13,569 nucleotides of DNA from Desulfobacteraceae bacterium. GTDB lineage: Bacteria > Desulfobacterota > DSM-4660 > Desulfatiglandales > HGW-15. The translations under genes and the position numbers were made by a program. The notes beneath the pieces are model-generated. The model did no database searches and had not been told where the DNA came from. It worked only from the letters and a program-made list of their open reading frames with translations. Where the stretch lies: positions 1 to 13,569 of the forward strand of contig RPPU01000053.1 in the NCBI GenBank assembly GCA_003819975.1, given 5' to 3'. Shown here in pieces: positions 1 to 9,773 of the stretch (within the stretch, counting starts at the first letter, position 1; every line of letters starts with the position of its first letter).

Positions 1-1
1 G

Positions 2-1648
2 GTCAATCTGCTGGGTTGGGCAGAAGTCGGCAGACCCTATTTGCCGATCATGATTTGTGCTTCCGCCATGTTCCTGTTGGGGTTACTCGATGATCTTTAC
101 ACGATCGATCCGCAACATAAGTTAGTCGGGCAGATCATTATCAGTTCCGTTTTGTTGGCTTTTGGATTCAATCTCGATTGGTTTACTTCCAAAACCATCA
201 ATTTGTGCCTAACGCTCGTTTGGATTGTTGGGATTACCAATGCTTTCAATTTATTGGACAATATGGACGGGTTGTCCGTCGGTATCGCGCTTATTGCGGG
301 TTTATTTTTATTTTTGAACCTGGCGTTGCACCCCGAGTGGAGTCCGCTAACGGTTCCGATTCTGGTCTATTGTGCCATTTTTTTGGGTGCTCTCGCCGGT
401 TTTTTAATTTTCAATTTTAACCCCGCTTCCATTTTCATGGGAGATACCGGGAGTTTATTTATTGGGTTCAGTATGGCCTGCCTGACCCTGACCGATGGCG
501 CGCGATTCACGCTCAAAGGCGGATTTGGCCATTTGCTCTCCGTAATGGCCGTTCCCATTTTAATTTTGTTTATTCCTTTGTTGGATACGGGATTTGTCAG
601 CCTGATGCGCAAGCTGTTTTCCAGGCCGATTTCGGTGGGCGGCAAAGATCATTCCTCTCACCGGATGGTGGCGATCGGACTTTCGGAAAAAAAAGCGGTG
701 ATTACGCTTTATTTGTTTTCGATTGCTTCGGGTTTTCTCGCGCTGGTCATTAACTATACCGGTATCGGAACGGCCTTATTGTTGATCGCGCTTTATTTGC
801 TTTTGGTCATCCTCTTTTGGGTTTATCTGGCCAAAGTAAAGGTCTACGAAGGAGAACCCCTTCATTCCGAAAACGGCCGGCGCAACGGCTTAACCCCGAT
901 CATTGTGGAATTTACTTATAAACGCAGATTGTTTGAAGTATTGCTGGACGCCGGACTGATTGCCATCGCTTATTATGCCGCTTATTTTTTACGGTTTGAG
1001 GGCCTCATGGCCAATTTGCTGGGTGTCAATTTCGATTCTTTTATGAAATCATTGCCGATCATGATCGCCTGTCAAATTTTTTCTTTTTATATCGTCGGTG
1101 TTTATCGCGGTATTTGGGAGGCCACGGGAATCAGCGATTTGATCGATTATGTCAAAGCCATTACGCTGGGGACGATCCTGGCCATATTGGTCATCCTTTT
1201 TATTTCCCGATTTCAGGGTTTTTCGCGGGTGGTATTCATCATCTATTGGAGCGTACTGCTTATCCTGGTATCCCTGTCCCGGTTGTCATTCAGGTTGGTG
1301 GATGAAAGCCTGAAAAGAACCCGCAAAAGCGGCAAGGCCACTCTGATTTACGGCGCCGGAACGGGCGGTCAATTGTTATTGCGGGAATTGGAAAGCAATC
1401 GCGATTTGAGCCTGAACTTGATAGGCTTTTTGGATGATCATTCCAAAAAACAAAAAAGGAAAATGAAGGGTTATCCTGTTTTCGGCGGTATACAAGATTT
1501 GGAAAAAATTATGCGTCAACATAAAATCGAGGAAATCATCATCTCCTTCAGAAAGGGAGGTGAAATCAAAAAGCAAGAGCTTAGCGCTTTATGCGATTCT
1601 TTAAACATAAACGTAAATGTATCCAGAATGGAAATATTGATTAAATAA
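2..1648 (+). CDS. WecA/MraY-type polyprenyl-phosphate glycosyl-1-phosphate transferase fused to FlaA1/CapD-like N-terminal region (5' truncated)
   Basis: The reading frame is open to the left edge (in frame from base 2), so the start lies outside the window; 548 residues are visible. The N-terminal half is a family-4 membrane transferase that moves a sugar-1-phosphate from a UDP-sugar to undecaprenyl phosphate at the inner membrane. Hallmarks in order are LGLLDD (from about nt 77), NAFNLLDNMDG (nt 239-271), MGDTGS (nt 437-454) and the cytoplasmic loop motif DHSSHR (nt 647-664), between hydrophobic segments. From about nt 920 a second module begins: RRLFEV, more membrane helices, YRGIWE, then a Rossmann-like domain with GAGTGG (nt 1352-1369) and FLDD. 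This matches the front part of FlaA1/CapD nucleoside-sugar epimerases, but the protein stops before any SDR catalytic domain with a YxxxK motif. It probably initiates O-antigen, capsule or exopolysaccharide assembly; the role of the second half is unknown. The sugar substrate cannot be read from sequence. Confidence 0.85.
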   Translation, partial: VNLLGWAEVGRPYLPIMICASAMFLLGLLDDLYTIDPQHKLVGQIIISSVLLAFGFNLDWFTSKTINLCLTLVWIVGITNAFNLLDNMDGLSVGIALIAGLFLFLNLALHPEWSPLTVPILVYCAIFLGALAGFLIFNFNPASIFMGDTGSLFIGFSMACLTLTDGARFTLKGGFGHLLSVMAVPILILFIPLLDTGFVSLMRKLFSRPISVGGKDHSSHRMVAIGLSEKKAVITLYLFSIASGFLALVINYTGIGTALLLIALYLLLVILFWVYLAKVKVYEGEPLHSENGRRNGLTPIIVEFTYKRRLFEVLLDAGLIAIAYYAAYFLRFEGLMANLLGVNFDSFMKSLPIMIACQIFSFYIVGVYRGIWEATGISDLIDYVKAITLGTILAILVILFISRFQGFSRVVFIIYWSVLLILVSLSRLSFRLVDESLKRTRKSGKATLIYGAGTGGQLLLRELESNRDLSLNLIGFLDDHSKKQKRKMKGYPVFGGIQDLEKIMRQHKIEEIIISFRKGGEIKKQELSALCDSLNINVNVSRMEILIK

Positions 1649-1733
1649 TTGGTCAATCGATTCACCCGTTTCGCCTGCCGGAAATTTTTCCCCGCTTTTA
1701 CTCCTCGCCTATTCTAATTTTTCCGCCTTTTTT

Positions 1734-2660
1734 CTATTTTAAATCCAAATCCGTGCCTATCACCCGATTGCGGCCGGCCTCTTTGGCCTGGTATAGGGCC
1801 TTATCGGCCTCCTCAATCAGAAATTTCATCGCCTTTTCCGCTTTAGGGATCGTGGTGGCCACTCCCAAGCTGATGGTGACGTGGTCGGAAATGCGCGATT
1901 TTTCGTGTTTCATTTTAAGATGATCGATGGATTTTCTGAAAAGTTCAGCCACGGTAAAGGCGCCTTCTTTGTCCGTTTCGGGAAGAATGCACACGAACTC
2001 CTCGCCGCCATACCGGGCCACAAAGTCACCGGGGCGGCGGATGGTGGCCAGCAATGTTTCGGCGACTAATTTCAAGCAATCGTCGCCAAGAAGGTGTCCG
2101 TAATGATCATTAAACAGCTTAAAATAATCAATGTCCATCATGACCAGGGACAAGGGCCGGCTTTGGCGGATGGACCGTTTCCATTCCTGGTCGAACATTT
2201 CCTCAAATCGGCGGCGATTCGGGATGCCGGTTAATCCGTCGCAAGCGGAAAGGTGTTCGAGATTGTCGCGATGTCGTTTTAACTCCAGATGGGTTTTGAC
2301 GCGGGCTTTGACGATCGGCAGGCTGAAAGGTTTGGTAATATAATCAACGGCCCCCAATTCCAGACCATGGGTTTCATCTTCTTCCTGGTCTTTGGCCGTA
2401 ATGAACACAACCGGGATGTTGCGGGTTTGCTCCTCTTGTTTCAGTTTTTTACATGCCTCATATCCGTCCATGCCGGGCATAATGATGTCCATCAGAATCA
2501 AATCGGGCGGTTTTGAAGAGGCGGCAATCTGAAGCGCTTTTTCGCCATTCGTCGCCACGATAATGTGGTAATCGAATTTTAGGGCTTCACCCAGCACTTT
2601 AATGTTGGCCGGGGCATCGTCCACGATCAAAATGGTTTGTTTATTGGGGGGTAATTCCAT
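1734..2660 (-). CDS. Response regulator with diguanylate cyclase output (REC-GGDEF)
   Basis: A 308-residue two-domain cytosolic protein that would make cyclic di-GMP from two GTP under control of phosphorylation. Receiver domain, about residues 8-125: acidic pair D14/D15, phosphoacceptor D58 in [14 protein letters not shown]88 and K110. GGDEF domain, about 130-305: [10 protein letters not shown] (141-150), [11 protein letters not shown], and an intact GGEEF active site at 218-222. An RPGD sequence (209-212) lies exactly five residues before GGEEF, the position of the product-inhibition I-site, so feedback by cyclic di-GMP is expected. The start is supported by AAGGA (complement of 2668-2672) seven bases upstream, inside the end of the kinase gene. 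The first codons overlap the kinase gene by 20 bp in another frame, which implies co-transcription and probably coupled translation. The receiver is the obvious target of the neighbouring HPt domain (inference). Confidence 0.95.
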   Translation of the reverse strand: MELPPNKQTILIVDDAPANIKVLGEALKFDYHIIVATNGEKALQIAASSKPPDLILMDIIMPGMDGYEACKKLKQEEQTRNIPVVFITAKDQEEDETHGLELGAVDYITKPFSLPIVKARVKTHLELKRHRDNLEHLSACDGLTGIPNRRRFEEMFDQEWKRSIRQSRPLSLVMMDIDYFKLFNDHYGHLLGDDCLKLVAETLLATIRRPGDFVARYGGEEFVCILPETDKEGAFTVAELFRKSIDHLKMKHEKSRISDHVTISLGVATTIPKAEKAMKFLIEEADKALYQAKEAGRNRVIGTDLDLK

Positions 2661-5600
2661 GATTGGATCCTTTCATTGCGATGTGCAATTCTTGAACGAT
2701 GTCTTCTAAAATCAAACCGGCTTTTTCAAAATCAAAATTACGGATATGATTTTCCAAAATATCGAGCTGATCCCGTGAAACCCTTTTGGAAAGATTCGGT
2801 TTGAATTTAGAGAAAATTTCTTCAGCCGTTAAATCATTATTCGCCAACAGGTTTGAAATTTGGGTCAAACCCTGTTCGATCTCTTCAGCCGATAAGGCTT
2901 TGCCCGTGCATCCGCCGGCGGTGGCTTGCATTTCCCGCAGTATCGACCCGGATGCCAAAACTTTTTCAAGAGCGGAACCGAATAAATCGTATAAAGAATC
3001 AAGGTCGGGTATCCGGTCTTGTTTGATGACGATCTCTATTTCATGACTGGCGTGCTGAAGCTCTAAAGCGGAAATATTGCCGGAAACCCCGCGGATGGTA
3101 TGCGCCAACCTCAGGGCTTGTTCTTTATCTTCAACGGCGATCCATTGCTTGAGTTTTTGTACGCCATCGGAATATTCGTCGCAAAATTCAATAATAATTT
3201 TCGCAAGCAACTCCGTATTGCCGGATAATCGTTTCAGGGCGGTTTGGACCTGAATGCCCGGTAATTCCTGCGGAAAAACGGAAACACCCGCGGACGGACT
3301 TTGCTCGATCTTTTCCGAATCCGAAAGCAATGATTCATCGGCGGTCGGTTTGAGCGGATCGAGCCATTTTCGCATGGTTGCCAGCAGTTGATCCACCTCA
3401 ATCGGTTTGCTGACATAATCATTCATGCCGGCTTCCAGGCATTTTTCGCGATCGCCTTTCATAGCGTGCGCCGTCATGGCAATGATGGGGAGTTTATTTA
3501 GATCGGGCCGCTTACGGATTTCACGGGTGGCGGCATAACCGTCCATCTCCGGCATCTGGATATCCATCAACACCATATCGTATTTTTTCCTGCCGACGGC
3601 TTCAACGGCTTCCAAGCCGTTTTTTGCGGTTTCCACTTCCACTTGAACGTTGTTTAAAACTTCGATGGCGACTTTTTGGTTTATGGCGTTATCTTCGACC
3701 AAAAGAACCCGGATCCCTTTAAGGGTTTTAGAGGCCGCGGTTTTTTTGGCGGATGTCAATTGCTTTCCGATGGATGTCGCGGCTTTTTGGCCGAAAACAT
3801 TCATGATGGTATCGAGCAGCACGGATTGCTTGATCGGTTTGAGCAGAAAGCCATTGGCTCCGGATTGATCGGCCTGCTTGAGGATTTCTTCCCTGCCAAA
3901 GGCCGTCATGATAATAACGGGAATTTTGCTGAACGGATTGATGTTGCGGATATAGCGGGTTGTTTCGATGCCGTCCAGGCCGGGCATGCGCCAGTCCATC
4001 AGAATCAGATCATAGGGTTCTTTGCCGATGGTTTTATTCAGAGTTTCCAATGCCTCCCGGCCGGAACCCACCGCGGTGCTTTTGAACGAAAAAGACGAGA
4101 GCATTTCCTTGATGATGATTTGGGCGGTGAGGTTGTCGTCAACGATTAATACCCGCAAGCCGGGGCGCTCTTCGGTAAAAGCGATGGGATCGCTTTTTAC
4201 CTTAGCGTGCTGCCCAAAGGCGACTTCAAAGAAAAATTTACTGCCTATGCCCGGGTTGCTTTCCATATCCATCTGCCCGCCCATGATGCCGACCAGTTGC
4301 TTGGATATGGCCAAGCCTAAGCCGGTGCCTCCATATTTCCGGGTTGTGGAACCGTCGGCTTGGACAAAGGAGGCGAATAGTTTGGGGATTTGTTCTTTGG
4401 CGATTCCTATGCCGGTGTCGGTGACGGAAAACCGCAACCAAACTCTTTCAGCATTCGATTTGATCCATTCGGCCCTGACAACCACTTCGCCCGTATTTGT
4501 AAATTTTATGGCGTTATTGACCAAGTTGACCAAGATTTGCCGTACCCGCAAGGGATCGCCGACCAATAAATAGGGCGTATCTTTGGCGATCGAAACAATC
4601 AGCTCAATTTGCTTTTCGGCCGCGCGGTTTGAAAACATATCGGAGAGGCTGTCCATCACATCATGAAGATTAAATTCGGTTTGCTCCAATTCCAATTTTC
4701 CGGCTTCTATTTTGGATAAATCCAAAATATCGTTGATGATCCCCAAAAGGGACCGGCTGGAATTTTTAATCAAAGTCAGGTATTCGCGTTGCTTTTCCGT
4801 TAGTTCGGTTTCGAGGGAAAGATCGGTCAGGCCGATAATGGCATTAAGCGGCGTTCGAATTTCATGACTGGTGTTGGCCAAAAACTCGCTTTTTAATTTT
4901 GTCGCTATTTCGGCTTGTTTGGCCATCTCATTGGCCTTGTCAATGGTAAGCGCCAGTTCGCGGTTTACGTTTAAAAGTTCCTTGTTCATGCTTTCGGCCT
5001 TGGTCTTTGCCGTTTTCAGTTCTTTTTGAGTTTTATTGTAAAGGATAATCTGGGAAATCAGGCTTGAAAAAATTTCCAGGGGCCGCACGGTCTCGTCGGT
5101 CGGTTTTTTGCTTGATTTTGAAGAGTCCACGGAGATCACGCCGATCAAGTTACCTTGCTCGTCATTCATGCGGACAAAGAGCATATCGTCCGGGTGCCAG
5201 GCATTTTCCGATTCCGGGACGGGGCCTTTACCGAAGACCGCTGCATCTTTGTTTAGTACTTCTTTTCTTGTGTGCGGGAGATAATAGGAAAATTGGCCCC
5301 GTTTGATGCCCACATCAAATACTTTGTGGTAATAACTTTTGGGGGCCGCGACTTTTCGCAAGCGCTCAATAACATCCGGTTCCACTCCGCCATGGCCGAT
5401 GATATCCCGGTAGGGAGGTTCTTCTTTAAAATAGGACATTAAAAGGCGGTTGAAATCGGAATATTCCACAATAGCCCTGCTGATGCGCTCAAAAATCTCT
5501 TTTTCGTCTTTCATGGCGATAATGGAGGCGGCCGCCAGGCTGAATTGCTCGGTTTGCTGGGAAAGCGCTTTGATACGCGCTTCGCTTTGTCGAAGAATTT

Positions 5601-8103
5601 CATTGATGCGCATGCGTTCAATGGCCAAAGAGACCTGTTCCGAAACCGAGAGGAGAATTTCCGCATCCTTCTTATCGTAAAGATTGGGATCGGTAAAACT
5701 ATGAACCGCCATGACGCCGATGACTTCGTCGCGGATTTTTAGCGGAACGCCGAGCCAGATCTCGGAAACGGTAAAAGGCGCCTTCCGGCTTTTCTTATTC
5801 AGTTCCGCCAACAAATCGTTTTTAGTGCTCAAAACCGGCTGACCGGTTTGAATCACTTCGCTGGCGCGGTCGGGTGTATTGGGATTGCTCACCTGGAACT
5901 GTTCGACAAAGGCAGCCGGGTCATCCACCGTATCCACCACATAGGGGAACGATAGGGAGTCTTTTTCCTTGTTATATAAAGCAATCCAGAAATTGGTTGT
6001 ATCCACAATCCGGCTCAAGGATTGATGAATTAATTTATAAAGTTCATCCAGGTTGAGGGTCGTGTTGACCGCATTGGAGATGCCGAACAAGGCCCGATTC
6101 ACTTCTTCCGCGTGCTTGCGTTCGTGGATATCCTGGATCATTCCTTCGACCCGTATGTTTCCCGCAGGGTCTTCAAAGGCAATGCCTTTTTCATAAACCC
6201 AGTGGTCCCGCCCGTTTTTTTTTATAATGCGATATTCGATCGCGTAGTGAGAGAGATTTTGGATTGCTTCTTGAAGGGCAGTCAGAACCCATCTGCGATC
6301 GTCCATGTGGATCATCTGTTCAAGCAGGAACCCGGCCGGCCCGGCGATAGCCGGATGATCGCGAGTCGGCCATGCCGGCGGTAAATCGTTGCCGTTTTTC
6401 CCTCTGTCGATGAAGCGGCCTTTTATGGTATTCAACTCGTATCCGGTAATAGACTCTATGGACGGGCTGAGGTAAGTAAAGCGGCCCCGGTCATCGACTG
6501 AAAAGATAATATCGTCGATGTTGTCCACCAGGTGACGGTAGCGTTCTTCGCTTTCCTTCAGCTCTTCGCCGGCGCGTTTGCGCTCAATGGCCAAAGCAAC
6601 TTGTTCTGAGATGGCGTTAAAGACATCGAGATCTTTGTGGTTGTATTGGTCGGGGTTGGTGTAGCTTTGGGCGGCCATCACGCCAATGGATTCGCCGCGC
6701 ACCTTCAACGGTACGGCCAGCAAGACCTCCGGAGCCATGCCGACATGCTTTTTGTGGGCCGCCTCCGCCATTTCCAAAAATTCCTTTTTGGTGAGCAACA
6801 AGGACCGGCCGGTTTGAACCACATAGCCGCTGAAGGTGAACGTCTTGCTGATATGCGCGATTTCCGGAACGGGATCGTCCACCGAATCGATGTAATAGGG
6901 GAAGGAGAGAGCATCCCGGTCCGGATGATAGAGGGCGATAAAAAAATTGGTCACATTCATGATGCGGCCCATGGCGAAGTGAATGGTTTTATAGAGTTCG
7001 TTCAGATTGAAAGTGGTGTTCACGGCATTGGTGATGGTGAAAAGAACGTTTTTTATTTCTTCGGCATGTTTTCTTTCCTGAATATCGAAGATGATGCCCT
7101 CCAGCCGCCGGGCGCCCGCATTTTCGGCGAAAACAGCTCCTTTTTCATAAACCCAATTGAAGCGGCCGTCCCGGCGGACGATCCGGTACTCGCCGGTGTA
7201 GGGTGACAAGGTTTCCACGGCTTTTTGAAGCACATCGGCCATTTTGGAGCGATCATCCGGATGGATGATGCCTTGAAATGAATAATCCTTGTTCTCTTGC
7301 TCGGGTTGAATCGGGTAGCGCCGCCAGGCTTCCGCGGTGCGGGCGGGAGTAGGGTTTTCATATGCGGATAGGGCACATCCCGTGATTTCTTCCTGGTTGT
7401 ATCCGGTGAGTTTTAAAACAGCCGGACTGATATAGGTGAATGCGCCGGATCGGTCGGTGGCATAGATGATTTCATCGATGTTTTCAACCAGTTTGCGGTA
7501 ACGGGTTTCACTGGCTTTCAGGGCTTCTTCCGTGCGCTTGCGGTCAATGGCAATGGCGACCTGTTTGGAGACATAAATAAACGTATCCACATCCTTTTGA
7601 TCGTAAGAATCGGGATCTTCGTAATTCTGAGTGGTCATGACGCCGTTAACTTCACCTTTGACGATCAAGGGTACGCCCAGCCAAACTGCGGCGATGGTGC
7701 TTGTATTTTTCATTTTATCGCGCAATTGCCGCATTCGTTCTTTCTTTTTAATCAGAATAGGCTTGCCGGTCAGAATAACCTCGACGGTCAAAGATTCTTT
7801 GGTGTTGAGGCTATATCCCGCGGGACAGGGATCGCGCTGGTCGATAAAGAATGGGAAGGAGATCAGGTCGTTTTCTTTATGATAGAGGGCAATGTAAAAA
7901 TTTGTGACATCGATCACTTGCGCCAAGATCCGATGGATCGTGCTGTATAATTCATCCAGGTTTGAAGTTGTATAAACGGCATTCGAGATGGCAATCAGGG
8001 CCTGGCTGATCTTTTCGGCCCGTTTGGCTTGATTCAGATCATTTAGTTGCAGATGGAGCCGTTCCAGCTCTTTTTGCAATTCCATTTTGGTTTTGGCCGG
8101 CAT
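2641..8103 (-). CDS. Multi-GAF/PAS hybrid histidine kinase with two receivers and HPt
   Basis: A 1820-residue soluble phosphorelay protein; no signal peptide or membrane helix is seen. Order: short coiled coil (5-35), GAF1 (31-190), PAS1 with PAC end (195-346), GAF2 (348-510), PAS2 (515-666), GAF3 (668-832), a divergent GAF4 (853-1022), coiled coil (1023-1070), HisKA with H1080 in [13 protein letters not shown], HATPase with N-box N1197, DTGIGI (1229-1234) and GGTGLGLAI (1258-1266), REC1 (D1322/D1323, D1370, T1400, K1422), REC2 (E1470/D1471, D1514, T1544, K1566), HPt with H1668 in [11 protein letters not shown], and a helical tail (1735-1815). All phosphotransfer residues are intact, so it should autophosphorylate and relay phosphate. 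It is probably a cytosolic small-ligand or redox sensor; the ligand is unknown. AGGAG (8116-8120 on the complement) lies 12 bases before the ATG, rather far; M7 is an alternative start. It is the first gene of an operon with the REC-GGDEF gene. Confidence 0.95.
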   Translation of the reverse strand: MPAKTKMELQKELERLHLQLNDLNQAKRAEKISQALIAISNAVYTTSNLDELYSTIHRILAQVIDVTNFYIALYHKENDLISFPFFIDQRDPCPAGYSLNTKESLTVEVILTGKPILIKKKERMRQLRDKMKNTSTIAAVWLGVPLIVKGEVNGVMTTQNYEDPDSYDQKDVDTFIYVSKQVAIAIDRKRTEEALKASETRYRKLVENIDEIIYATDRSGAFTYISPAVLKLTGYNQEEITGCALSAYENPTPARTAEAWRRYPIQPEQENKDYSFQGIIHPDDRSKMADVLQKAVETLSPYTGEYRIVRRDGRFNWVYEKGAVFAENAGARRLEGIIFDIQERKHAEEIKNVLFTITNAVNTTFNLNELYKTIHFAMGRIMNVTNFFIALYHPDRDALSFPYYIDSVDDPVPEIAHISKTFTFSGYVVQTGRSLLLTKKEFLEMAEAAHKKHVGMAPEVLLAVPLKVRGESIGVMAAQSYTNPDQYNHKDLDVFNAISEQVALAIERKRAGEELKESEERYRHLVDNIDDIIFSVDDRGRFTYLSPSIESITGYELNTIKGRFIDRGKNGNDLPPAWPTRDHPAIAGPAGFLLEQMIHMDDRRWVLTALQEAIQNLSHYAIEYRIIKKNGRDHWVYEKGIAFEDPAGNIRVEGMIQDIHERKHAEEVNRALFGISNAVNTTLNLDELYKLIHQSLSRIVDTTNFWIALYNKEKDSLSFPYVVDTVDDPAAFVEQFQVSNPNTPDRASEVIQTGQPVLSTKNDLLAELNKKSRKAPFTVSEIWLGVPLKIRDEVIGVMAVHSFTDPNLYDKKDAEILLSVSEQVSLAIERMRINEILRQSEARIKALSQQTEQFSLAAASIIAMKDEKEIFERISRAIVEYSDFNRLLMSYFKEEPPYRDIIGHGGVEPDVIERLRKVAAPKSYYHKVFDVGIKRGQFSYYLPHTRKEVLNKDAAVFGKGPVPESENAWHPDDMLFVRMNDEQGNLIGVISVDSSKSSKKPTDETVRPLEIFSSLISQIILYNKTQKELKTAKTKAESMNKELLNVNRELALTIDKANEMAKQAEIATKLKSEFLANTSHEIRTPLNAIIGLTDLSLETELTEKQREYLTLIKNSSRSLLGIINDILDLSKIEAGKLELEQTEFNLHDVMDSLSDMFSNRAAEKQIELIVSIAKDTPYLLVGDPLRVRQILVNLVNNAIKFTNTGEVVVRAEWIKSNAERVWLRFSVTDTGIGIAKEQIPKLFASFVQADGSTTRKYGGTGLGLAISKQLVGIMGGQMDMESNPGIGSKFFFEVAFGQHAKVKSDPIAFTEERPGLRVLIVDDNLTAQIIIKEMLSSFSFKSTAVGSGREALETLNKTIGKEPYDLILMDWRMPGLDGIETTRYIRNINPFSKIPVIIMTAFGREEILKQADQSGANGFLLKPIKQSVLLDTIMNVFGQKAATSIGKQLTSAKKTAASKTLKGIRVLLVEDNAINQKVAIEVLNNVQVEVETAKNGLEAVEAVGRKKYDMVLMDIQMPEMDGYAATREIRKRPDLNKLPIIAMTAHAMKGDREKCLEAGMNDYVSKPIEVDQLLATMRKWLDPLKPTADESLLSDSEKIEQSPSAGVSVFPQELPGIQVQTALKRLSGNTELLAKIIIEFCDEYSDGVQKLKQWIAVEDKEQALRLAHTIRGVSGNISALELQHASHEIEIVIKQDRIPDLDSLYDLFGSALEKVLASGSILREMQATAGGCTGKALSAEEIEQGLTQISNLLANNDLTAEEIFSKFKPNLSKRVSRDQLDILENHIRNFDFEKAGLILEDIVQELHIAMKGSNHGITPQ
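5608..8013 (-). repeat. Tandem GAF-PAS module duplications inside the kinase gene
   Basis: Three GAF copies align over their length, each opening with a variant of SNAVNTT-NLDELY and continuing [10 protein letters not shown]...SFPYYID. Copy 1 covers about 7534-8013, copy 2 about 6574-7062 and copy 3 about 5608-6102. Two PAS copies lie between them (about 7066-7521 and 6106-6561), each opening SE-RYR-LV-NID-II and closing ERKHAEE. The array is therefore (GAF-PAS)x2-GAF, made by duplication of a unit of roughly 950 bp. The copies have diverged in protein sequence, so the duplication is not recent. Confidence 0.85.
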
Positions 8104-8211
8104 GAATAAAAAAGGCTCCTAGTGTTTTTTGATCTGCATGACAGATATTTGGGATCCGCCTAAAAAACCAGAGTCAAGAGCTTGCCAAACATTGGGAGCG
8201 GATCTTGCTAA

Positions 8212-8239
8212 ATATTAACTCCAATTAAAAAATATTCAA
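8212..8239 (-). promoter_or_regulatory. Candidate sigma70-type promoter for the kinase-cyclase operon
   Basis: On the minus strand TTGAAT (8239-8234) and TAATAT (8217-8212) are separated by 16 bases, each matching the consensus hexamer at four of six positions. The -10 element lies about 110 bases before the kinase start codon. This is pattern matching in AT-rich DNA, where chance matches are common. Confidence 0.3.
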
Positions 8240-8388
8240 TTTATTCAGTAAGATGGCATCGGCTTGTCCTTTCCAATATCAAACAGGGCATAGAGAACCA
8301 CAGCTCATTCTTACAAAAATCATGCCTTGGCGCCCGGATTTTAAGAAAAAAAACAGATGATTTACGATTTTATCGAACTAAAATGAAA

Positions 8389-8415
8389 TTGCGATAATAA
8401 TATTGAGTTTATAAA
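8389..8415 (+). promoter_or_regulatory. Weak candidate promoter for the aminotransferase gene
   Basis: TTGCGA (8389-8394) and TATAAA (8410-8415) are 15 bases apart, about 105 bases before the start codon at 8520. The spacer is shorter than ideal and the region is AT-rich, so this is only a candidate. Confidence 0.2.
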
Positions 8416-8506
8416 AACCTTATGGTAATGAAATGTTTTTAACCCCGGCAAATAAATTTTGAAGATGTTCGACACAGTGGCTGCCCATAAAATATCACGA
8501 TTTTGA

Positions 8507-8512
8507 AAGGAG
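8507..8512 (+). promoter_or_regulatory. Ribosome binding site of the aminotransferase gene
   Basis: AAGGAG ends seven bases before the ATG at 8520. It fixes the start of the aminotransferase and suggests efficient translation. Confidence 0.8.
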
Positions 8513-8519
8513 AGGGGCC

Positions 8520-9596
8520 ATGGAAATCACTATTAAAACCGCTAAACCGGAGCAATTGAAATCGAAACCGACCGATGAGTCCAAGCTGGGTTTTGGAATG
8601 ATCTTTTCCGATCATTTCTTTTTAATGAATTACGAAAAAGGGAAGGGTTGGTTGAATCCCGGAATCGAACCCTATCGGAGTTTGCAGATCGACCCGGCTG
8701 CCATGGGCTTGCATTACGGGCAGGAAATTTTCGAGGGATTAAAGGCCTATTACGGCAAGGATAAGGATCTATATCTTTTCCGGCCGCGGGAAAATTTTAA
8801 GAGACTAAACCGTTCCGCGGCCCGGCTTTGTATGCCGGAGGTGGACATTGAACTGGTTTTACAAGGCTTGAAAAAACTGATCCTGTTGGATAAAGAGTGG
8901 ATTCCCAAGAGTGCGGGTACATCGCTTTACATCCGCCCCACCATGATCGCCACCGAACCTCATTTGGGCGTGCGACCGGCTCAGCAATATCTTTTTTACA
9001 TCATCGTGGGCCCGGTGGGCGCCTATTACAAAGAAGGCCTTAACCCGGTTAAGCTCTACGTGGAAGACCAGTATATCCGGGCGGCTGTGGGGGGCATCGG
9101 CGAGGCCAAGACCGCCGGTAATTACGCAGCCAGTATTTTGGCGGCTGAAAAAGCCAAGGAAAAAGGCTTTGCCCAGGTCCTTTGGCTGGATGCCAAAGAG
9201 CATTTATATGTGGAAGAAGTGGGCGCCATGAACATGTTTTTCGTGATCGATCAGGAAGTGATCACGGCGCCTTTGAACGGCAGCATCTTGCCCGGCATTA
9301 CCCGCGATTCGGTGTTGCATCTGGCCCGGCAGTGGGGTTTGAAAGTTTCGGAGCGGCCGCTTTCGATTAAGGAAGTGGTGCAAGCCGCGGAGAACGGCAA
9401 GCTGCAGGAAGCGTTCGGCACCGGCACGGCGGCCGTGATTTCTCCGGTGGGAGAAATTTGCTATCAGAATAAAAATCATATGGTGGCCGGCGGCAAAATG
9501 GGCGAATTGTCGCTGAAACTTTACAATGAGATCATCGCCATTCAGTACGCCGACAAAGAAGACCGCTTTCGCTGGAGGGAAAAGGTCAGTCTATAA
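8520..9596 (+). CDS. ilvE: Branched-chain amino-acid aminotransferase (BCAT, fold-type IV PLP enzyme)
   Basis: A 358-residue cytosolic enzyme that interconverts leucine, isoleucine and valine with their 2-oxo acids, using 2-oxoglutarate/glutamate and pyridoxal phosphate. Length and motifs fit the longer BCAT group that includes the eukaryotic enzymes, rather than the roughly 300-residue E. coli type. Visible motifs: GLHYGQEIFEGLKAY (63-77), RSAARLCMP (98-106), SLYIRPTMIATEPHLGV (135-151), the GGIGEAKTAGNYAAS segment with the PLP-binding lysine K197, YVEEVGAMNMFFV (230-242) and GTGTAAVISPVGEI (300-313). It is preceded by a strong ribosome binding site and followed by hairpins, so it is probably transcribed alone. 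It catalyses the last step of branched-chain amino-acid synthesis and the first step of their breakdown. No other ilv or leu gene is in the window. Confidence 0.95.
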   Translation: MEITIKTAKPEQLKSKPTDESKLGFGMIFSDHFFLMNYEKGKGWLNPGIEPYRSLQIDPAAMGLHYGQEIFEGLKAYYGKDKDLYLFRPRENFKRLNRSAARLCMPEVDIELVLQGLKKLILLDKEWIPKSAGTSLYIRPTMIATEPHLGVRPAQQYLFYIIVGPVGAYYKEGLNPVKLYVEDQYIRAAVGGIGEAKTAGNYAASILAAEKAKEKGFAQVLWLDAKEHLYVEEVGAMNMFFVIDQEVITAPLNGSILPGITRDSVLHLARQWGLKVSERPLSIKEVVQAAENGKLQEAFGTGTAAVISPVGEICYQNKNHMVAGGKMGELSLKLYNEIIAIQYADKEDRFRWREKVSL

Positions 9597-9604
9597 ACCG
9601 GTTG

Positions 9605-9619
9605 CCGGGTTTCGCCCGG
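9605..9619 (+). terminator. Small GC hairpin just after the aminotransferase gene
   Basis: CCGGG (9605-9609) and CCCGG (9615-9619) form a 5-bp stem with a 5-base loop, nine bases after the stop codon. Only two or three T residues follow, so intrinsic termination here would be weak. Confidence 0.25.
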
Positions 9620-9643
9620 ATCGTTTGCAGAGATGGATGATAT

Positions 9644-9674
9644 GAGCCTGGCCTGCCGCAAGCAGGCCGGGCTC
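9644..9674 (+). terminator. Strong 13-bp hairpin between aminotransferase and polyamine operon
   Basis: GAGCCTGGCCTGC (9644-9656) pairs with GCAGGCCGGGCTC (9662-9674) over 13 bp, with one G-T wobble and a 5-base CGCAA loop. The trailing sequence GTATGTTT is only modestly T-rich. It most likely ends or attenuates aminotransferase transcripts; a dispersed palindromic repeat is the alternative. Confidence 0.55.
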
Positions 9675-9763
9675 GTATGTTTAAACGGCCAAGGTTTAAA
9701 GGGCTCAAGGGTTCGGGAAAAAAGGATGAATCCGCGTCTTATCGCATAACCCGTCTTGCAATC

Positions 9764-9768
9764 GGAGG
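9764..9768 (+). promoter_or_regulatory. Ribosome binding site that sets the transporter start
   Basis: GGAGG lies five bases before the ATG at 9774. It selects this ATG over the in-frame TTG at 9756, which has no such site. Confidence 0.75.
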
Positions 9769-9773
9769 ATTTC

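Larger units (their letters stand above)
8104..8519. other. AT-rich divergent intergenic region between kinase operon and aminotransferase
   Basis: This 416-bp gene-free stretch separates two divergent genes, so it must hold the promoters of both. It is clearly more AT-rich than the flanking coding DNA. I see promoter-like hexamers in both directions, listed separately, and no convincing hairpin or riboswitch. A 13-codon ORF starting at 8465 lacks a ribosome binding site and is not rich in branched-chain codons, so I do not read it as an attenuator leader. Confidence 0.7.

Noticed and set aside
1649..1733. Possible bidirectional terminator between the convergent genes
   Set aside because: Only a 5-bp GGAAA/TTTCC stem with a 2-base loop is present (1680-1691); too weak to call.
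3676..4573. Long plus-strand ORFs (157 and 183 codons) opposite the receiver and kinase core
   Set aside because: They lie antisense to clearly conserved receiver and HATPase motifs; their translations show no family resemblance and they lack ribosome binding sites.
6637..7206. 189-codon plus-strand ORF opposite GAF2/PAS1
   Set aside because: It is antisense to the conserved GAF/PAS region; a shadow of the coding frame.
8465..8506. 13-codon leader ORF before the aminotransferase gene
   Set aside because: No ribosome binding site, no cluster of Leu, Ile or Val codons, and no attenuator-type hairpins.
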